A stretch of DNA of 64,000 nucleotides from Neodiprion pinetum (Eukaryota > Arthropoda > Insecta > Hymenoptera > Diprionidae), in NCBI RefSeq assembly GCF_021155775.2, contig NC_060238.1:17956542-18020541 (forward strand), given 5' to 3'. Below, in pieces: positions 49,019 through 62,576 of this stretch (its first letter is position 1; every line of letters starts with the position of its first letter). The position numbers were made by a program, and so were the translations under genes. Below the pieces are notes generated by a model. That model did no database searches. It had not been told where the DNA came from and worked only from the letters and a program-made list of their open reading frames with translations.

Positions 49019-49675
49019 CAAAAATGAGAAATCTTTTTTTATTTTTCAAACGCACGTCAAAATTATGGTTGAGGATCTCAAATAGAACATCTCAGCCAAA
49101 TATAAGCTCTTATTATTGATATTTAGAGGTGCTTATTATATTCTTTTCACTTTCCATTCAAATAACACGTAAAAAAAAAACACGAAATTTCTTTATATTT
49201 ATATTCTCGTGAACGGTTTAACTTATGAACTATGTAAATGCAGATTCTTGCGGTAAGTATCAGGCTCCATAAAAAAGTACGGAGGTAGAATTTTCCTAAC
49301 TCTAGCCGATTAAGAAATATTCGCTTATACGCATTGAGTCATCTTAAATATTTCTTAATCGGTTAAAGTTGGAAAAACTCTATCTCAGTACTTTTTTATA
49401 GAGCCTGAAATTTCCAATAAAAATCTGAAATTAGATAGTTTATAAGTCAAACCGTTTACGAGAAAAATAAAATAAAAATTTTTCCGTGTTTTAGTCCGTA
49501 TTTTTTTTTTTTTACGAGTTATTTGAATGGCAAATAAAAAAATACAACAGGCACCTCTAAATACGAATTTTAAGAGCTCATATTTTTCTGAGACGTTCTA
49601 TTCGAAATGTTCTACCGAAATTCTGGTGCACGTTTGCAAATAATAAATAAATAAATAAAAAAAATTTTGTTTTTG
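49019..49675. mobile_element. TA-flanked foldback element, 657 bp
   Basis: The arms match through CTCAAATAGAACATCTCAG (right arm read inward TCGAATAGAACGTCTCAG), TATTTAGAGGTGC, CCATTCAAATAAC, AACGGTTT, AGGCTC-ATAAAAAAGTAC and CCGATTAAGAAATATT next to the central loop. TA sits at the proposed edges (49017-49018 and 49676-49677), but the outermost bases are poorly conserved. It is related to the solo arm at 18.6 kb. Confidence 0.83.
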
Positions 49676-49679
49676 TATT

Positions 49680-51340
49680 AGCCTAGCGTATACGTGTCAG
49701 TGGGCTTAAACAATTTCCAACCAGGTCAAACATTCTTAACCCTTTCAGCCTCACCGCAATGCGTAATGCATGAGGCATACGTTACGTAACCCAAGCCTAA
49801 GTCTGAACGTCGCGCGTCGTCTGTCGTGAAAAGTCGAGAGGATAAGGATACGGAAGCTAGAAGATAGAAGCGTGGAGTGGGGGGGGCGATGAAATCTTCT
49901 CTTGAAAGTGGGTTCACTTGTTGGAGCTCTTTTCGTACTTACAGACAGACGGTTTCCAGCAACGGAATAGCCGCACTTCGCAGATTTACACATATCTTGA
50001 GTTAGTTTTGACGTAACTTAAAGTCGCACCAGCATGTCAAACAGATGAAAGTAGCAGATATTAAAACTTGGATAGCAACAAATTTACGCCTTTACTTTGT
50101 CACGTGCGCGCGTGCATAACTTTCAACCAAGTCGTCGAACAAATAAATAATACAAGAAAACAAATATCGCAATTCTGATCCTAAGTAATTTCATTCGAAT
50201 TGAAAGAGTTGAAAGGTTTTAAACGATCAGATAGTTCATAAATGAGTTATATCTGGGATAACTTATTGAATTAATAAAAATGATGCAATTTTTTTTTTAA
50301 TACTCAAAAGTCTACTCATTCAAATATTATTATCTGGGTTCTGATTTAATCCATATTATTTACACCGAGTATCGTAATTTTCTGAAAGATCTGAATTAAA
50401 AATTAAAAATAATATTGGGTTACGTGTTGAGGTGACGGTGATCAAGGAAAACCGGAATTTCATACCTCACGAGTAATCAGACAGCTGAAACTGATTTCGA
50501 GTTTACATCATTGGTACCTCATTACGTTGCATCCCAGGCAAGCACAAGATATACATACATGCACTCTGTTTACACGCGTGAACCATGCGTGTACATGTGT
50601 ACAGATCATTTGTATGCGTACTGGAAACCAATGTGGATATTACCTGCATCCGTTGGTGCCGATCGGTACAGCGCGTGTAGTATTATTGACATTTGCGTTT
50701 GACGATCGTGCAGCGTCAATGCATACAAGCTTGGCAGAACTTGGAATAGACAGCCACGGAACAGTTTCAAGATAGTAGAATTGTTAAAACATGTTCTATG
50801 AACGGTGATTTTCGCAATTTCTACAATTTATTCGTCATTTTAATCCTAGTTGCTCTTTCAGAAAAGTGTTCTTTATTACCGAACGGTTTTCTCCTCGATC
50901 ATTTATCGACCGAGGGCGACAGATCCTCAGTTGATAAGATTGATCTTCGGGAATAATAATTGACCTTGGGAGTTTATTGCCCATGTATCGTTACGGGATT
51001 TTTTAAATTTGTTTTCTCTCTTTGTGAATACAAATAAACTGTTGGGGAAACTTGCTAAAACTGGTGAACGGTAGAGTCATCCATCAACCATAACGCAGTC
51101 TCTGTTTCAACAGTCTACATATCTTTTATGCGCCGAAACCCAATTGAGATTAATTTGTGATTACGTATTTTGGGGTTCCCATCCACGATATCTTTTTCGA
51201 AAATTCCCTCGAACAAAATTCCCCTTCCACAGTATTATTATACGTTTATTAATGTTCATACAATTATTTATTTATTCATTTGTTTATTTGATTAATTATT
51301 TATGCATTTTTTTATCCGCTTTTAATTCATATGAATTCTA
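49680..51340. other. Unannotated DNA, with a possible minus-strand coding start near 49.97 kb
   Basis: Read on the minus strand, an ATG near 49993 opens MCKSAKCGYSVAGNRLS and runs into GTAAGTACG, a consensus splice donor near 49940. No acceptor precedes it, so it could only be a first coding exon. The peptide is not identified. Nothing else is recognised in this stretch. Confidence 0.2.
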
Positions 51341-51342
51341 CA

Positions 51343-51420
51343 TCCATGGGAAATTGTATCCGGGGGAAATTTTATCTAGGGGAATATTATCTGGGGGAAT
51401 TTTATCCAGCGGGGATTTTG
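51343..51420 (+). repeat. Small GGGGGAATTTTATC array
   Basis: Four to five copies of GGGGGAAATTTTATC-like units of 15-17 bases. The core is the same as in the array at 0.44-0.73 kb. Confidence 0.7.
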
Positions 51421-51424
51421 ACCA

Positions 51425-52830
51425 GCCACCTATTTTGGTATAAAATAATACTATAAAGTTCAAGCTAGTTGCATGCAAAATGCGAAAAAAAGATTACTTG
51501 CAGAATAGGTGCACTGCTGCCAATGAAATTTACACCAGATTCGACACTCTGTACTCTTAGTGCACTCTGAGTAGAGGTAATAGAGTTTGCATGTACTCCT
51601 CTGTTCTTTGTAACTAAGAACATTGGTGCTCAGGATTCTCTCATTCAATTTGGAACCAGTTTTCACTGGCACTTTGATTACACGAAGCATAACGTCTTTC
51701 AATCACAGTACTATACGATATTCGAGATTAAAATGATCAGTTCTTCATCTCCTAATTTTGAGGTTTGAGAGTAATCATAGTGAGAATAATGTTGGCAACA
51801 TTTGTGCATTATTACTCGAATTTGAATTCCTTTTGTGTCATATAAACTACTTGTTTGACCGCAGAAAACAATTATTTGCGCTTGTATATTTTTGTATCAC
51901 GATACATGATTATAACCTCAAATCTCACGACGTTGCATTTGGATAAAAATGTAATGACTTAGTTGTGAATTCAATGATATTAATCTGTCAACTAAATTAA
52001 AATTACAAGCATTGCAATTTACTGTTGTTGTATTTACTATTGAGTTCCCCTTAAATTATAAAAATGTACGTAAGTATAGATTTTTTGAACTCTCCGAGAA
52101 ACACTTTTTGTTGACCTTTGCTTTGTACCGAAACGTCAGCGATTTCGAATAAACAGTTTGATCTGCGTTTATACCGACGAAATTTATTTTTTTCATTGAT
52201 TCCATGGTCAAGAAAAATTACATGCATTATGTATTACATGTGTACAATTTAATATTCAAGTTCAGTAAATTGTATTACAGATCCTTAGGTAGTAAAGAGA
52301 AAATCAATGTTATTAACTGAACTAGGTCACAGGATCATTTAAATTGAACGTCAATTTCACTTGATACCCGTTTGCGCATATATTCTGGGTCAAAGAGAGG
52401 AAAAGTTTAAACAATAAATCTAACGTGGAGTTAAAACTTTTCAAGCTTTTCTTAAGAATAAAATCTTGGTCCACAACCTTTCAACTTTTACTTTCTAGGC
52501 ATATATAGAAATGTTCGGTACCGTGAGAAAATCATTAAAAACTTCGTGCTAGTTCAATTTTTATTTCCAGTTTTACGGTTGATTTTTTTTTCATCTCTAT
52601 CTGAGTGATGCTCCAATATCCTGAACAGCTTCGCGTTTGAATCTAATCTATGGTGTGCGTGTGGGTCACATTAACAATTTTTATTTCTACGGTGATTTCT
52701 CGTCGCATTTCTGGTAACAGTGCTCGATTTGTTTTTTTTTTTTTCTGTTTCGTCTTTATCGAATCACTTTATTCCTTCACTGTCGTGAATTTAGTAAAAT
52801 ATGTTTAGTACGACTACATTTTCAGTAGGT
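51425..52830. other. Unannotated DNA
   Basis: No gene or transposon recognised. Confidence 0.4.
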
Positions 52831-52835
52831 TTATA

Positions 52836-53765
52836 TGGGGCGTTCCATAAGAAGTTAATTAATTTTAACTGTAACCATTTTTGATTTCGCAAATGCTGCT
52901 TGAAGTACTAATAATATCTTTGATATCACCATTTGCTTTTAAGAATTTTATTTTAACAGACTTTCTTTTGGATTATCAATATTCACACCTTACCAAAGTT
53001 TGAAATCTTTCATAGCAATCCTTAAAAAATTCTCAGTGATTGCATTTTCTTTTTCAACCACTTTCAGATTCAACCCATAATGGAAAAATTGTTTCGTCTA
53101 ATTTCTTGGCGCTTTGAAAATTTTGTTCCTGTAAGAATTGGTGTTCAACGTTTTGAGAATATTAAAAAAGATCCGAAGCATTTTTCACTCTATGAAAAGT
53201 ACGTTGAAATTGCGCGGAGATCATGAAAATAACTGTTTCACAATGTTTCGTCATATTTCCAAAAGATTGTACTCAAAAACAGTGTACATACATTGTAAAA
53301 ATATTTAACGAATTCACAATAATTATTATTCGCACTATTTCAATTCATTTTTAGTCAACCTTACAACTGATTTACTTATCATACTATTTCTCAGCCACTC
53401 TGATCATTTAGATTATTTTTCATTAGGTGAAAGATATTCCTGATGTTGTTTTCAAATTTTGAAAATGTTAAACGTTGATTTTTACACGGACCTAATTTTC
53501 ATACGATCAGAACAGAAAATTACATTTTTTAAAATAGTTTTTCGCAAATTTCAAAAAAGGTGTAACTTTGGAAAAGTGTGAATGTTTATAGTCAAAATGT
53601 GCTTCTATGAAAACAAATTGAAAGAAAAAGAAATTTGCAGTTTCAGAAATTTCCCATTACCTGAAAATGTATCAATGCGATTTTTTACTCAAACTACCTT
53701 TAACTTTAAACTTCGTAATTAATGCGTCAGTATTGTCCCAACGGTAAACAATGGAAAAAATTCTG
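52836..53765. mobile_element. Degraded foldback element with a GGGGCGTTCC end
   Basis: The left end TATGGGGCGTTCCATAAGAA resembles the right terminus of the element at 62.6-63.3 kb (read inward TATGGGGCATTCCAAGTCAA). Inside, the arms align weakly in inverted orientation: ATTCACACCTTACCAAAGTT near 52980 and, from the right side, ATTCACACTTTTCCAAAGTT near 53575. The right terminus is not clear. Confidence 0.45.
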
Positions 53766-54812
53766 GAGAGATTGTTAATTGGGCCCAATTATTAATGTAA
53801 ATTAAAAAGTGAAAAACGTGGTGATGGATCTCGATTCTTCATCGCCTGTACGAACATTCGCGTATCCAGGATATATATCAGCGGGTGACTCGTTCTCCGA
53901 GCGATTTGGTGAATTCCTCTTTCCGTGGGTCGGGTAACTGGATACGTAATGGCATAATGGAATAAAGTTTTCCACTCGGTGCGATGGGGTCGGAGTGACA
54001 TTGAACTCAGGGTTTGTCGCGACGAACGGCACGAAAGCATAAAGGGAGAAGAGGGCCGTCCTAAAATCGTCGGGAATTCTGGATGAGCGCGGCCAAGTGT
54101 CAATTTGTTTAACGCAGGTTGACCGCATTCGACATGTTGAAATGAATACAATGATTCTGGCAATCTCATCAGCTGCACGACAGATCGCGAAAAAGGGGGG
54201 CGTAGAAAAGTTAATCAAGTTCCAGAATTGATATTCCCTGAGTGCGAAATAGACAAGAATGCGAAAATAATGTAAAGAATTATCACAAGATGGCAGCAAG
54301 TGTAGAGTTTCTCGGTGTCGAAGGTGAATAAAGTCAAACACAAATTTTAACGTTTTAAATAATATTTATTTAATACAGTAACATAATACAAGGCGAAACT
54401 TTCTTAATGAAAAGGAAAAACAGAAGCGCAGTAGCGGTATAATTTATATAAGGTTTTCATAACCGAGATATTATCCATTAACAACAATCAAAATCCAAAC
54501 TAGTCAGCTCAGTCATCATCCAAATAGTAACAAGTTATTGTTAACCTTTACATCGTAATCCAACCCAATCAATCATCAGTTACATTTTCAATGCTCAAGA
54601 TTATTTATCTGGTTCTTTCGGTGACGCTACTTCATCAAAGTTCAACAGTTTGTTAAACAATAATAGATGTAAACGAAAGACACGTCGTCGCACCAGAAAC
54701 AAGGACGAAGAGAGAAAGGTTGGATCACTAATCGAAAATGATGTGAAAGGAAACTCAACCCTGGTTACATTTCTAGGGGAAAACATGGTGCCATCATCGT
54801 TGCGTCAACAAG
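53766..54812. other. Unannotated, GC-richer block open on the minus strand
   Basis: A minus-strand frame of 179 codons (53802-54341) and a second of 128 codons overlap here. Both are crowded with rare-looking residues and show no domain, and the plus strand is also fairly open. I treat this as a GC-richer stretch with few stops and not a gene, though a conserved element is possible. Confidence 0.3.
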
Positions 54813-54825
54813 CCTAACCTAACCT
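54813..54825 (-). repeat. Interstitial TTAGG-type islet
   Basis: CCTAACCTAACC on the plus strand. Confidence 0.65.
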
Positions 54826-57800
54826 CGTAGTTCTAAATGTTAGATCCTTTGCCGTGAAAAGGGTCACTTTAAGTGTTTGTTGGAAATTAAATTGTAATAT
54901 GAATGGCCGCAACTTCCGGGCAATGATAAATACCTACAAAAATTTAACCATGATTAGAAAGAAAGATACAGTCCTCAAAATCATTTCGTTTGTTCAGCCT
55001 CGGTCAATTCATCATGCTCGCTATCGTCTGCTAGTGATACTACACGAATGTTCTCATCTCTAATGTACGCGTGTAATCATCAAGTTGCTCTGGTGCAGAT
55101 TAACGCGTGCATATGACCAGATCATCCGCATGGAACAGATGATGGCAGTGCCCCGAAGGCAATGTCGCAAGTAATTAGCGCTCATCGTGTGATATAACGG
55201 ATCCGAAACACTGCTCCGATGCATGCACCAGCAGGCAATCGAATGCCATTTCGATGACATTTCGCGGCCAAGTTTCGACAGAAACCCAACCCAATGAGGC
55301 AAGTGGACCCAGTTCAACGAGGTTAAAGTCAGTAACGTTACCACAAAGAAAACATTTGGAAAAAATCACTATTTCATTATTTTTACATAGTGGTTTTGAG
55401 GGAACTAGGATTGAAAAATATGAGTATGTTTTGTTTTATTACGGTTTATTGGAATTCAAATCGTTCCAAAATTGCGAAATAACGATTTTTCCACAGCGCA
55501 AATCGTTACGGTAACGTAACACTAACTTCAACATGATCCATTTCATCAGTGCTGAATACAGAAGATGGAAGTAATTTTGGGTTTTATTATGGAAAATACG
55601 AGGTGGTTGAAAAAGCTGACCGGTATACTTTGAAACTTGAATAATATTTAGAGAATGGCCAAAGGTATGGCTTACGAGCTTATTCCTTTGTTGATGGAAG
55701 TTCGCTCGGAAAAAGCGAATGACGAGATTAACAATTAGCGGTGATATAAAATCTCCGGCTAACGTTCCAAAACCTGAATTCATTATCCATTTGGGGCTTA
55801 ATTCAACTTATTGGTATCAATTTCTAGCAAAAAGCTGATCGAAAGGAAAACCATTCAACCGCGCATCAGTCAGAGCAAATAGAAACTGACTATTCGCGCT
55901 TAATTGAAAAGGACACGTCGATACGTTAGGATGTCAGAGATTTTTTATTGAGCGTGTTGTGTTTAAAAAAACGTGTACGCGTCTTAATATACAGTTTGGT
56001 CAGGGTTCCATTCATTCAAAAAACTATAAAGTTTCCATGAAGTATTTTGATGGTAACTGTCGCTTTTTGATATAAATTCATTGAAACAAATGATTTGAAT
56101 AAGGATTTAAAAGATAATCAGGTTCTAACATGTGCAAAGGGTACGAAGTTTCATTTTTACAATCTGTTGATTGTAAACATGACCGAATTCTAGGTTTCGA
56201 CATGTAATTTTTGCAATGAATGACTATTTTCAGTTTGACGAAAGCAGAAAATTCGTGTCACTGAAATGTTGAGAGCGAGTTAGGAATTCGAAAATAGCTA
56301 AACCACCATCTCATCTGACAACTGGAAACAGGCAAAGTCGAACAATTCGTGCAGACCATGTGCACAAAACCGATTTAAGGTTATGAAATTATTCCGTAAA
56401 GTATGACTAACGCGGCTCTCATAAAAAATCATCTAAGATGACAATATTAACGTAGGAACACACGGAAAATTTCTTAAAAATGAAAATACGTAGTATTTCG
56501 CTTGTGATCGAATTCCACTATGCGGAGAATCACCAAAATCCATCGAGGTCAACTCTGGGATTTTCCTTGTAATCCCACCTTGTCGAACTCGACCAAAGTG
56601 CTAGAGATATATCATATGCCGTCTGAAATCTTGCTAGCAAAAGGAAAGCCGTGTTTTCCCGCGTAAGCTTTTCAATCTGTTTGTGCAATATCGTGTGGTG
56701 GTCACATGGTGGTAGTAATGCACGTGGAACTCGGGTTATTTGCTACAGCAAACTGGTGACAATCTATCCACGAATACTTTCACTCTGGCTGGCGGGAACG
56801 GAAAAGCTTGCAAAAATACAAAAATACTATCTTTTTATTGCAACATATAGTTTTATGGAAAATATGCAGCTGGCCACTCGAAAGATTGTGACATGAATCA
56901 GTCTCAGAAGATGTACAAAAAAATGAAAAAAAAAAACGGGGGAGAGAGAGGAGCAGTTCGATCGGCAACAAGGGTGATTTACGACAGCAAATACATCACC
57001 AGTTTGTCAGGTCTATAACACAGGTCTGCAAGCAAAAAATTACACAGGTTTTTTATGCTGTTTTTTTTTTTTTTTTTTTTATTTGTAGACTTTTACGCAC
57101 TGCAACGGTGAAAAATACTAAAAAAAATTCCATCACGTCAGGTTTTTTTTTGAACTCGTGCGTGTAGTTTCGTTTAGAGTGAAGCTCTTATTTAACTCGT
57201 AATCTGGTATCTTATTATTGATTCTAAGAATCCTATGCAAAAGTGATTGCTTAATTCAATTTAATATGTATCAGGGTAAGAGTCAAGAATAAATACAAAC
57301 AGAGAAAGAGAAAACGAAACGCGGAAGCGTGTTCGAAGAAGTTTAAAAGAGAATAAGGAAAGGTTTCACAGGCGAAAAAAATGAATACGAAATGTTAAGT
57401 ACTTACGTTTCATGAAGAAATTATTTGTTTAGTTTTATAATAAATATTATTCAGTGCTTTGTAATGAAATGGAGGTTTTTTTCATGCAAAAACCTTGTAT
57501 TTTGCAAAAATACTGTACGTAATGGTGAGAAATGGAAGTCATTTTTGGATTCATCACACTCGAAAACATAATATTCACCAAAAACCTCCAATACAGCTGA
57601 GATAAAATATTTTTCTTCATACCTGTGTAATCTGGAACCTGCGACCTTTTAGATAACCACTAAAACTATCTACTACGTGGGGTTCAGCAAAAGATCCGTA
57701 AAAAATTCAAGAAAATTTTCAGGTTATTGAAGGACATTTGGGAAAAATAAAAATACACGAACGCAGAGGTTGCTGTACATTATCAGCGTGACATACGTGA

Positions 57801-58035
57801 TACACGTTATTTCTACTACAAGCCGTTAGTAGGAAAAAACTAGGAACACGATTCGATGCGCGAATCGACTTTTTGAAAACAGATACTCAGTGAACGCAAA
57901 TAAATGTATAATTCGCAGTAAACCTTAAGAATAGAACATCTCTAGGACAGACGAAAAATTCCAAGGACATTTCCAGGACCTCAACGTCTTCTAGGACCAC
58001 TGAACACCATCTTAACTAACGAGAACACAATTCGA
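54826..58035. other. Unannotated DNA
   Basis: A less AT-rich block at about 55000-55340 has minus-strand frames of 64 and 94 codons in two phases, plus an acidic stretch (LADDSEHDELTEAEQ) in a third position near 55000-55040. This might be a decayed coding unit, but no family is recognised. T22 lies near 57063. A minus-strand GTAAGTAC donor string lies near 57401. Confidence 0.3.
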
Positions 58036-58041
58036 ACTCAC

Positions 58042-58073
58042 CTTTCTCTGGTCCATGGGATAAAGTGATGACC
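58042..58073 (-). other. Candidate 32-nt micro-exon
   Basis: On the minus strand, ATCTTATTTTACAG precedes and GTGAGTTCG follows a 32-base segment beginning GGTCATCACTTTATCCC. Both splice sites match consensus closely, and one frame gives GHHFIPWTRE. Thirty-two bases is not a multiple of three, so skipping it would shift the frame. A pair of good sites this close can arise by chance in 64 kb of AT-rich DNA. Confidence 0.25.
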
Positions 58074-58079
58074 CTGTAA

Positions 58080-59636
58080 AATAAGATATTGTTTAATCAT
58101 TCCACAACCTTTTGATTGGATACATTACGAAAATTTCGGTGTTGCTTATATGACCTAACGCAAACATCGCGTGATAAATATTGTAACTAGAGAAATAACG
58201 CAATCACAAAAACGCAATTCATATGTGAACCTCATATGCAGAAAACTACTTTTACGGCTTTAAAAATTCAACGTTTTTTTCAAATTTACCATTGCCAAAT
58301 TGAATTGACATTTTCGTTTCAGTATTCGTCGACATCTGAATTCCAAGTCAGAAGTCTGTTCTCCCAAAATAAATTCAAATGAAAGATCTGTTTAAAGGTT
58401 CACAGTCGAAATATAATTTTAGAATGAACAATGTTTCTTTCAGATGACGGTTGAAGTATGTCCTAAGATGATAAATGATGAAAAATATTTGCCGTTCGAA
58501 TTCGATTCAGAACAGATCATTCCGATGAGTCTATAATAAGCAGGTAAAAGTTCATTGTAGGTTACAAAAACAACCGACAGCCGTGATGTTCGGAAGTGAA
58601 TCGAGTTTGAAACGACCACCCTTACACATTAATGTGATCCGTTTTCTCATGCAAGTTTTAATAGTTTCAAGCAAAACGCGGGACAAGAGAAAATCTTTCC
58701 TGCGATTCCCCGACGTGCTTTCACATCTCCATATTCATTTCACACACGTGAATGACATTAATGCTGGAGTTGAAGTGCATCGAGGATATAGTTGAAAAAT
58801 AATGCTCTTGGAACCCTGTAAATCACGATCCTTATTATCGCGAAACACTGTAATTTGCTGGCTGTAAGCATATTCGGTTTTTTCCCTATTTCAAGTATAA
58901 ATAATTTCACCGGATCCAAATTCCGCGTTGCAAAAAACGAGAAGTTGTTCTATGCCTCAGGATCAGTGCCTCGATAAGCCCCTAATTTTTTTTTCCCGAA
59001 ACGAGGAACCTGCCGCTCTGATGAAAACACGTTTTTTGCTTAAACCTCGGTACGAGCGAGGATACAATTTAATCTCTTCGGTTCATTTCATTTGCTCCGC
59101 TGTTGCGTAATTAAGGATAAATCGGTTGGACCGTCAGGATCACGTATCGGGTAAAACGGTAAACCGGTTGAAAAATCACTAGCAATGTTATTTGCTTGTT
59201 ATTTATTTGTTACAACGTTCTTTGAAACCGAAAATACAAAAAACATGTTCGCCGAAATGAAACTTAAGACAGTCCTTTGCGCGACTGAAATTCCCGGAGG
59301 TGACTTGAAGTTCACATGGTTTCTCAAGATGTCTGTATATATAAGTAAAATATGACTCTAATTCGTGGATGGCGTGACAGAGATCCTGCGCCATTACCAA
59401 GGAAACCGCGTGACGGCTTCTCATTTCGCTTAAATACTTCTCACCCGCGAGTGAGAACCCAATTTAGTCTGTCCTTTGTTTGGATACTTGGTTAATTGAA
59501 AACTGTCTCGAAGAACTGACACTCATTCTAGTACGGTGTTAAATTTTCAAAGCATACCTTCCCCATTTTTAATTCACAAATATTGAAGGACAGCAAAAAG
59601 AAAATGAAAGCGAAACATTTCTTCATAAATAATACG
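58080..59636. other. Unannotated DNA
   Basis: No gene or transposon recognised. Short frames at 58583-58795 and 58928-59110 lack motifs. Confidence 0.4.
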
Positions 59637-59637
59637 C

Positions 59638-60450
59638 ACACTCACAGAACGTCATGTACAGCCACTGTCACCCCCGGAATAAGCAGCCGAAGTGACATGT
59701 TCAATTTAGGTTGGTAATGGTTCGGGTAATGTAGGGATCCGCTAACTCGAGTGCGTGCAAAATAGTCCGGTCAAAATAGGTCTGAATTCAAAGTATTCGG
59801 TATATGGCTGCATTTTTGTGTATGATAGAATTTTCGACCCTCAGGAACTCGAATCTGAAGTCATTTTTGAGCTGCACAGACGGCGTTTCGAAAAAACAGC
59901 AAAATTTGAGGTTTTTTGCGTTTTCCTCAAAAACTGCTATTGATTAATGAAAAATGACTCGACCATCGTGTAGAGCGGAAAATTCTACATCAAATTATGT
60001 CCTTATATGTCGGAAACGGAGTCGGATTAACAAATTATGAAAAAAGAAATTCTACTTATCGACGGCATCTGGGGAATTTTTGGTGAAATAATTTCTGGTT
60101 TCTTAATTTGTTAATTCGACTCTATTTCCGACATACGAAGACATAATTCGACGTAGAATCTTCCGCTCTGCACGATGGTCAAGTCATTTATCATTTATTT
60201 ATAACATTTTCTTACGGAAACTTAAATTTGAGTTCCTGAGAATCGGAAATCTCTATACACAAGAATGCAGCCATATCCCAAATAGTTTTAATTCAGATCT
60301 GTCATGTCTGGACTAAAATACGAAGCTAGTGAGCGAATACGCGCTCGAATTAGCAGATCCCTACATTACCTACGCTATCGCCAACCTAAATTGAAAGTGT
60401 CGCTTCGGTTCGCTATTCCAGGTGCGGCAGATACCGTGACGGTGAGTGTA
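59638..60450. mobile_element. ~810-bp foldback element
   Basis: The arms match through CAATTTAGGTTGG, GGTAATGTAGGGATC, TAACTCGAGTGCG (right: TAATTCGAGCGCG), ATATGGCTGCATT-TTGTGTAT, AAATGACT-GACCATCGTG, AGAGCGGAA-ATTCTAC and TATGTCGGAAA-GAGTCG. The innermost arms nearly meet around 60065. The outermost 40 bases are more diverged (ACACTCAC near both edges), so boundaries are approximate. There is no coding capacity. Confidence 0.86.
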
Positions 60451-61143
60451 CCCGTTTGAATCATTCGTGATTTTATAGTCATGCATACCTGCATACAAAT
60501 CGGGAAGTTCGATCCAGTCGGTCAGCGATGTTTCAAACTGTACTGCGTGTAGTGTAATCCGTGGAATGACTCCGAACCGAACACGTGACCGTGCATCGTT
60601 CTACGAACAGTATGCAAAATAAAACGATTTGAGCCAAATCTAAACTAATGTTCACTACTGGAACAAGCATTGTTCAATTTCATTTATACACCAGGTTCAC
60701 AGTAGCAGAACAAACAATTACTCGAATGCAGAGTGTAACCCGGTTGAAAAGGTATTCCCAGGAAACGAAAAGCTCGTGGCGAACCTGAAACTTATGCCAC
60801 GTGATTCTTTCTCTTACTCGCAATTAAACAGGTGCGAAAAAAAAATCTTTCCAAAATGTATAACGATTTAATTTCTTTTCACGTTAGAAACAGATGAACT
60901 GATATTGTTCAATGACACGAGACAAGAACAGGATAAGAATAAAAATTGCGGTATCGTATACAGCTGTTTCTCAGTAAAATGCGACGGAGATTTAAGCTCT
61001 ATTTCAAAATGTAAAGATTCTTATACGCGCCACTGATATAATGGTAATATGAAATATTCCGTTCTGTCTCCAACACTAACAATTTCCCTGCATCACAACC
61101 TCGGTTGATGACGTTAGAAGTAAAAAATGTATTCGGTTCTCTC

Positions 61144-61189
<46 letters not shown>

Positions 61190-62574
61190 GCCCTCGTTGA
61201 ATAATTCGACATACGAACCAGAAATGCGCGTAGCGTTTGGCCCGGTAGAAAATGTGGGATATTTTTACGACAAATGTCGATGAAATTGAAAGAAAAAGAA
61301 ATATAAATAAGACAATAAGAAAATTTTCATGGCAAATGGTAACACTTATCAACCTCGAGGCTATCATCATTTCGTTTAAACTTTGTTCGTTTGTTTTATT
61401 TTTTTACCGACGACAAAGGAGGGGGACACACATTTCATCTTTTCACCCACAGGGCTGATATTTTCACAGTTATGAACAACTTAAGTCTCGAAAAAATTAT
61501 ATAAATCACCGTGCACAGCCTGTTTTGATGTCGGCTCTTCAGCGGTTGGTATATTTCGTATGAAATACCGCTTCTCTCAGTTTTGTTAATATTATTCTAA
61601 GCATCTTTTTTCAAAATTGAAGATAAAAATTTACCGGTGATTTTATCTGTCAATTTCCCCTTACGATGAAATTTTATCGAGCCTTATTTCGTCCGATCTT
61701 TCCCAACCAGTTTTATCGCCTACCAAATGGCTCATAAACCGATCGCAGGTATGGTGTAATCAAACAAAGCCATAAAAAAAAATGTGGCAAACATACGCAC
61801 GCTGATTTTTGCATGAGTTTTAGATACACTGGGGCCCAAGGTTTTTTTTTTTTTTTCATCTCTACCAAGGGGAAAAAAATCTCTAATATCGTGATGATCA
61901 TTATGACATGGAAAAGCAAGGGGATAAAAGCTTGAAAGCTCACAGACACATTATACTTCTTACACATTTCCCGATCAATAAATTTATGAAACTGCTGTGG
62001 CATGAAAATTCAGGTGAAAACGTACGCAAACTAAAAATATTATGGGAATAGCAGGGGGAATCGATGTTGGAAATTAGTTTTATACATGATTCTGTGATAG
62101 TTAAATTTGAACAAATTTATAGTATTATATGTGATTTTGTTGGGTAAATTTGATGTTGAAACACATGTGCCACAGTCTTTTCTCTTCCTTTACATATACT
62201 CAATTTTTGTCGTAAGATATATTTGTATATGTAGATTGTACATATTTCTACGCTTGTAAATATAAATTGATACTTGTTTTGTCTACCTTTTGCAAAGACA
62301 CGAATCGTTTACTTTTCATTTCATTACAGTTTAATACACATATAATGTATAAAGTGGGGCTATAGATTCGCGGTGATTCTTTCTTCGCTGCTGTTTGTAA
62401 AAATTTGAGGAACAAGAGCACCTTCATTCACTCTGTCACTAGCAATAAGTTCATCCGTTGTACGATTTACGTTTAAATTGTAACGTTATGGAAATGATGT
62501 AACGTGACTTGTGTGTTGTTTCAGGAAGGATTGGTATTGGTATAAGTGCAGGTATTATATACTATAGATATATA
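60451..62574. other. Unannotated DNA
   Basis: No gene recognised. It includes a CT microsatellite at 61139-61189 and a poly-T run near 61842. Confidence 0.4.
61139..61189. repeat. (CT)n microsatellite
   Basis: About 24 CT units with two interruptions. Confidence 0.95.
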
Positions 62575-62576
62575 TA

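Noticed and set aside
53802..54341. 179-codon minus-strand open frame
   Set aside because: No recognisable domain, overlapping frames on the same strand are also open, and the block is simply less AT-rich than its neighbours.
60999..61370. 123-codon minus-strand frame
   Set aside because: Its middle is an Arg-Glu run from the CT repeat, and the rest has no domain.
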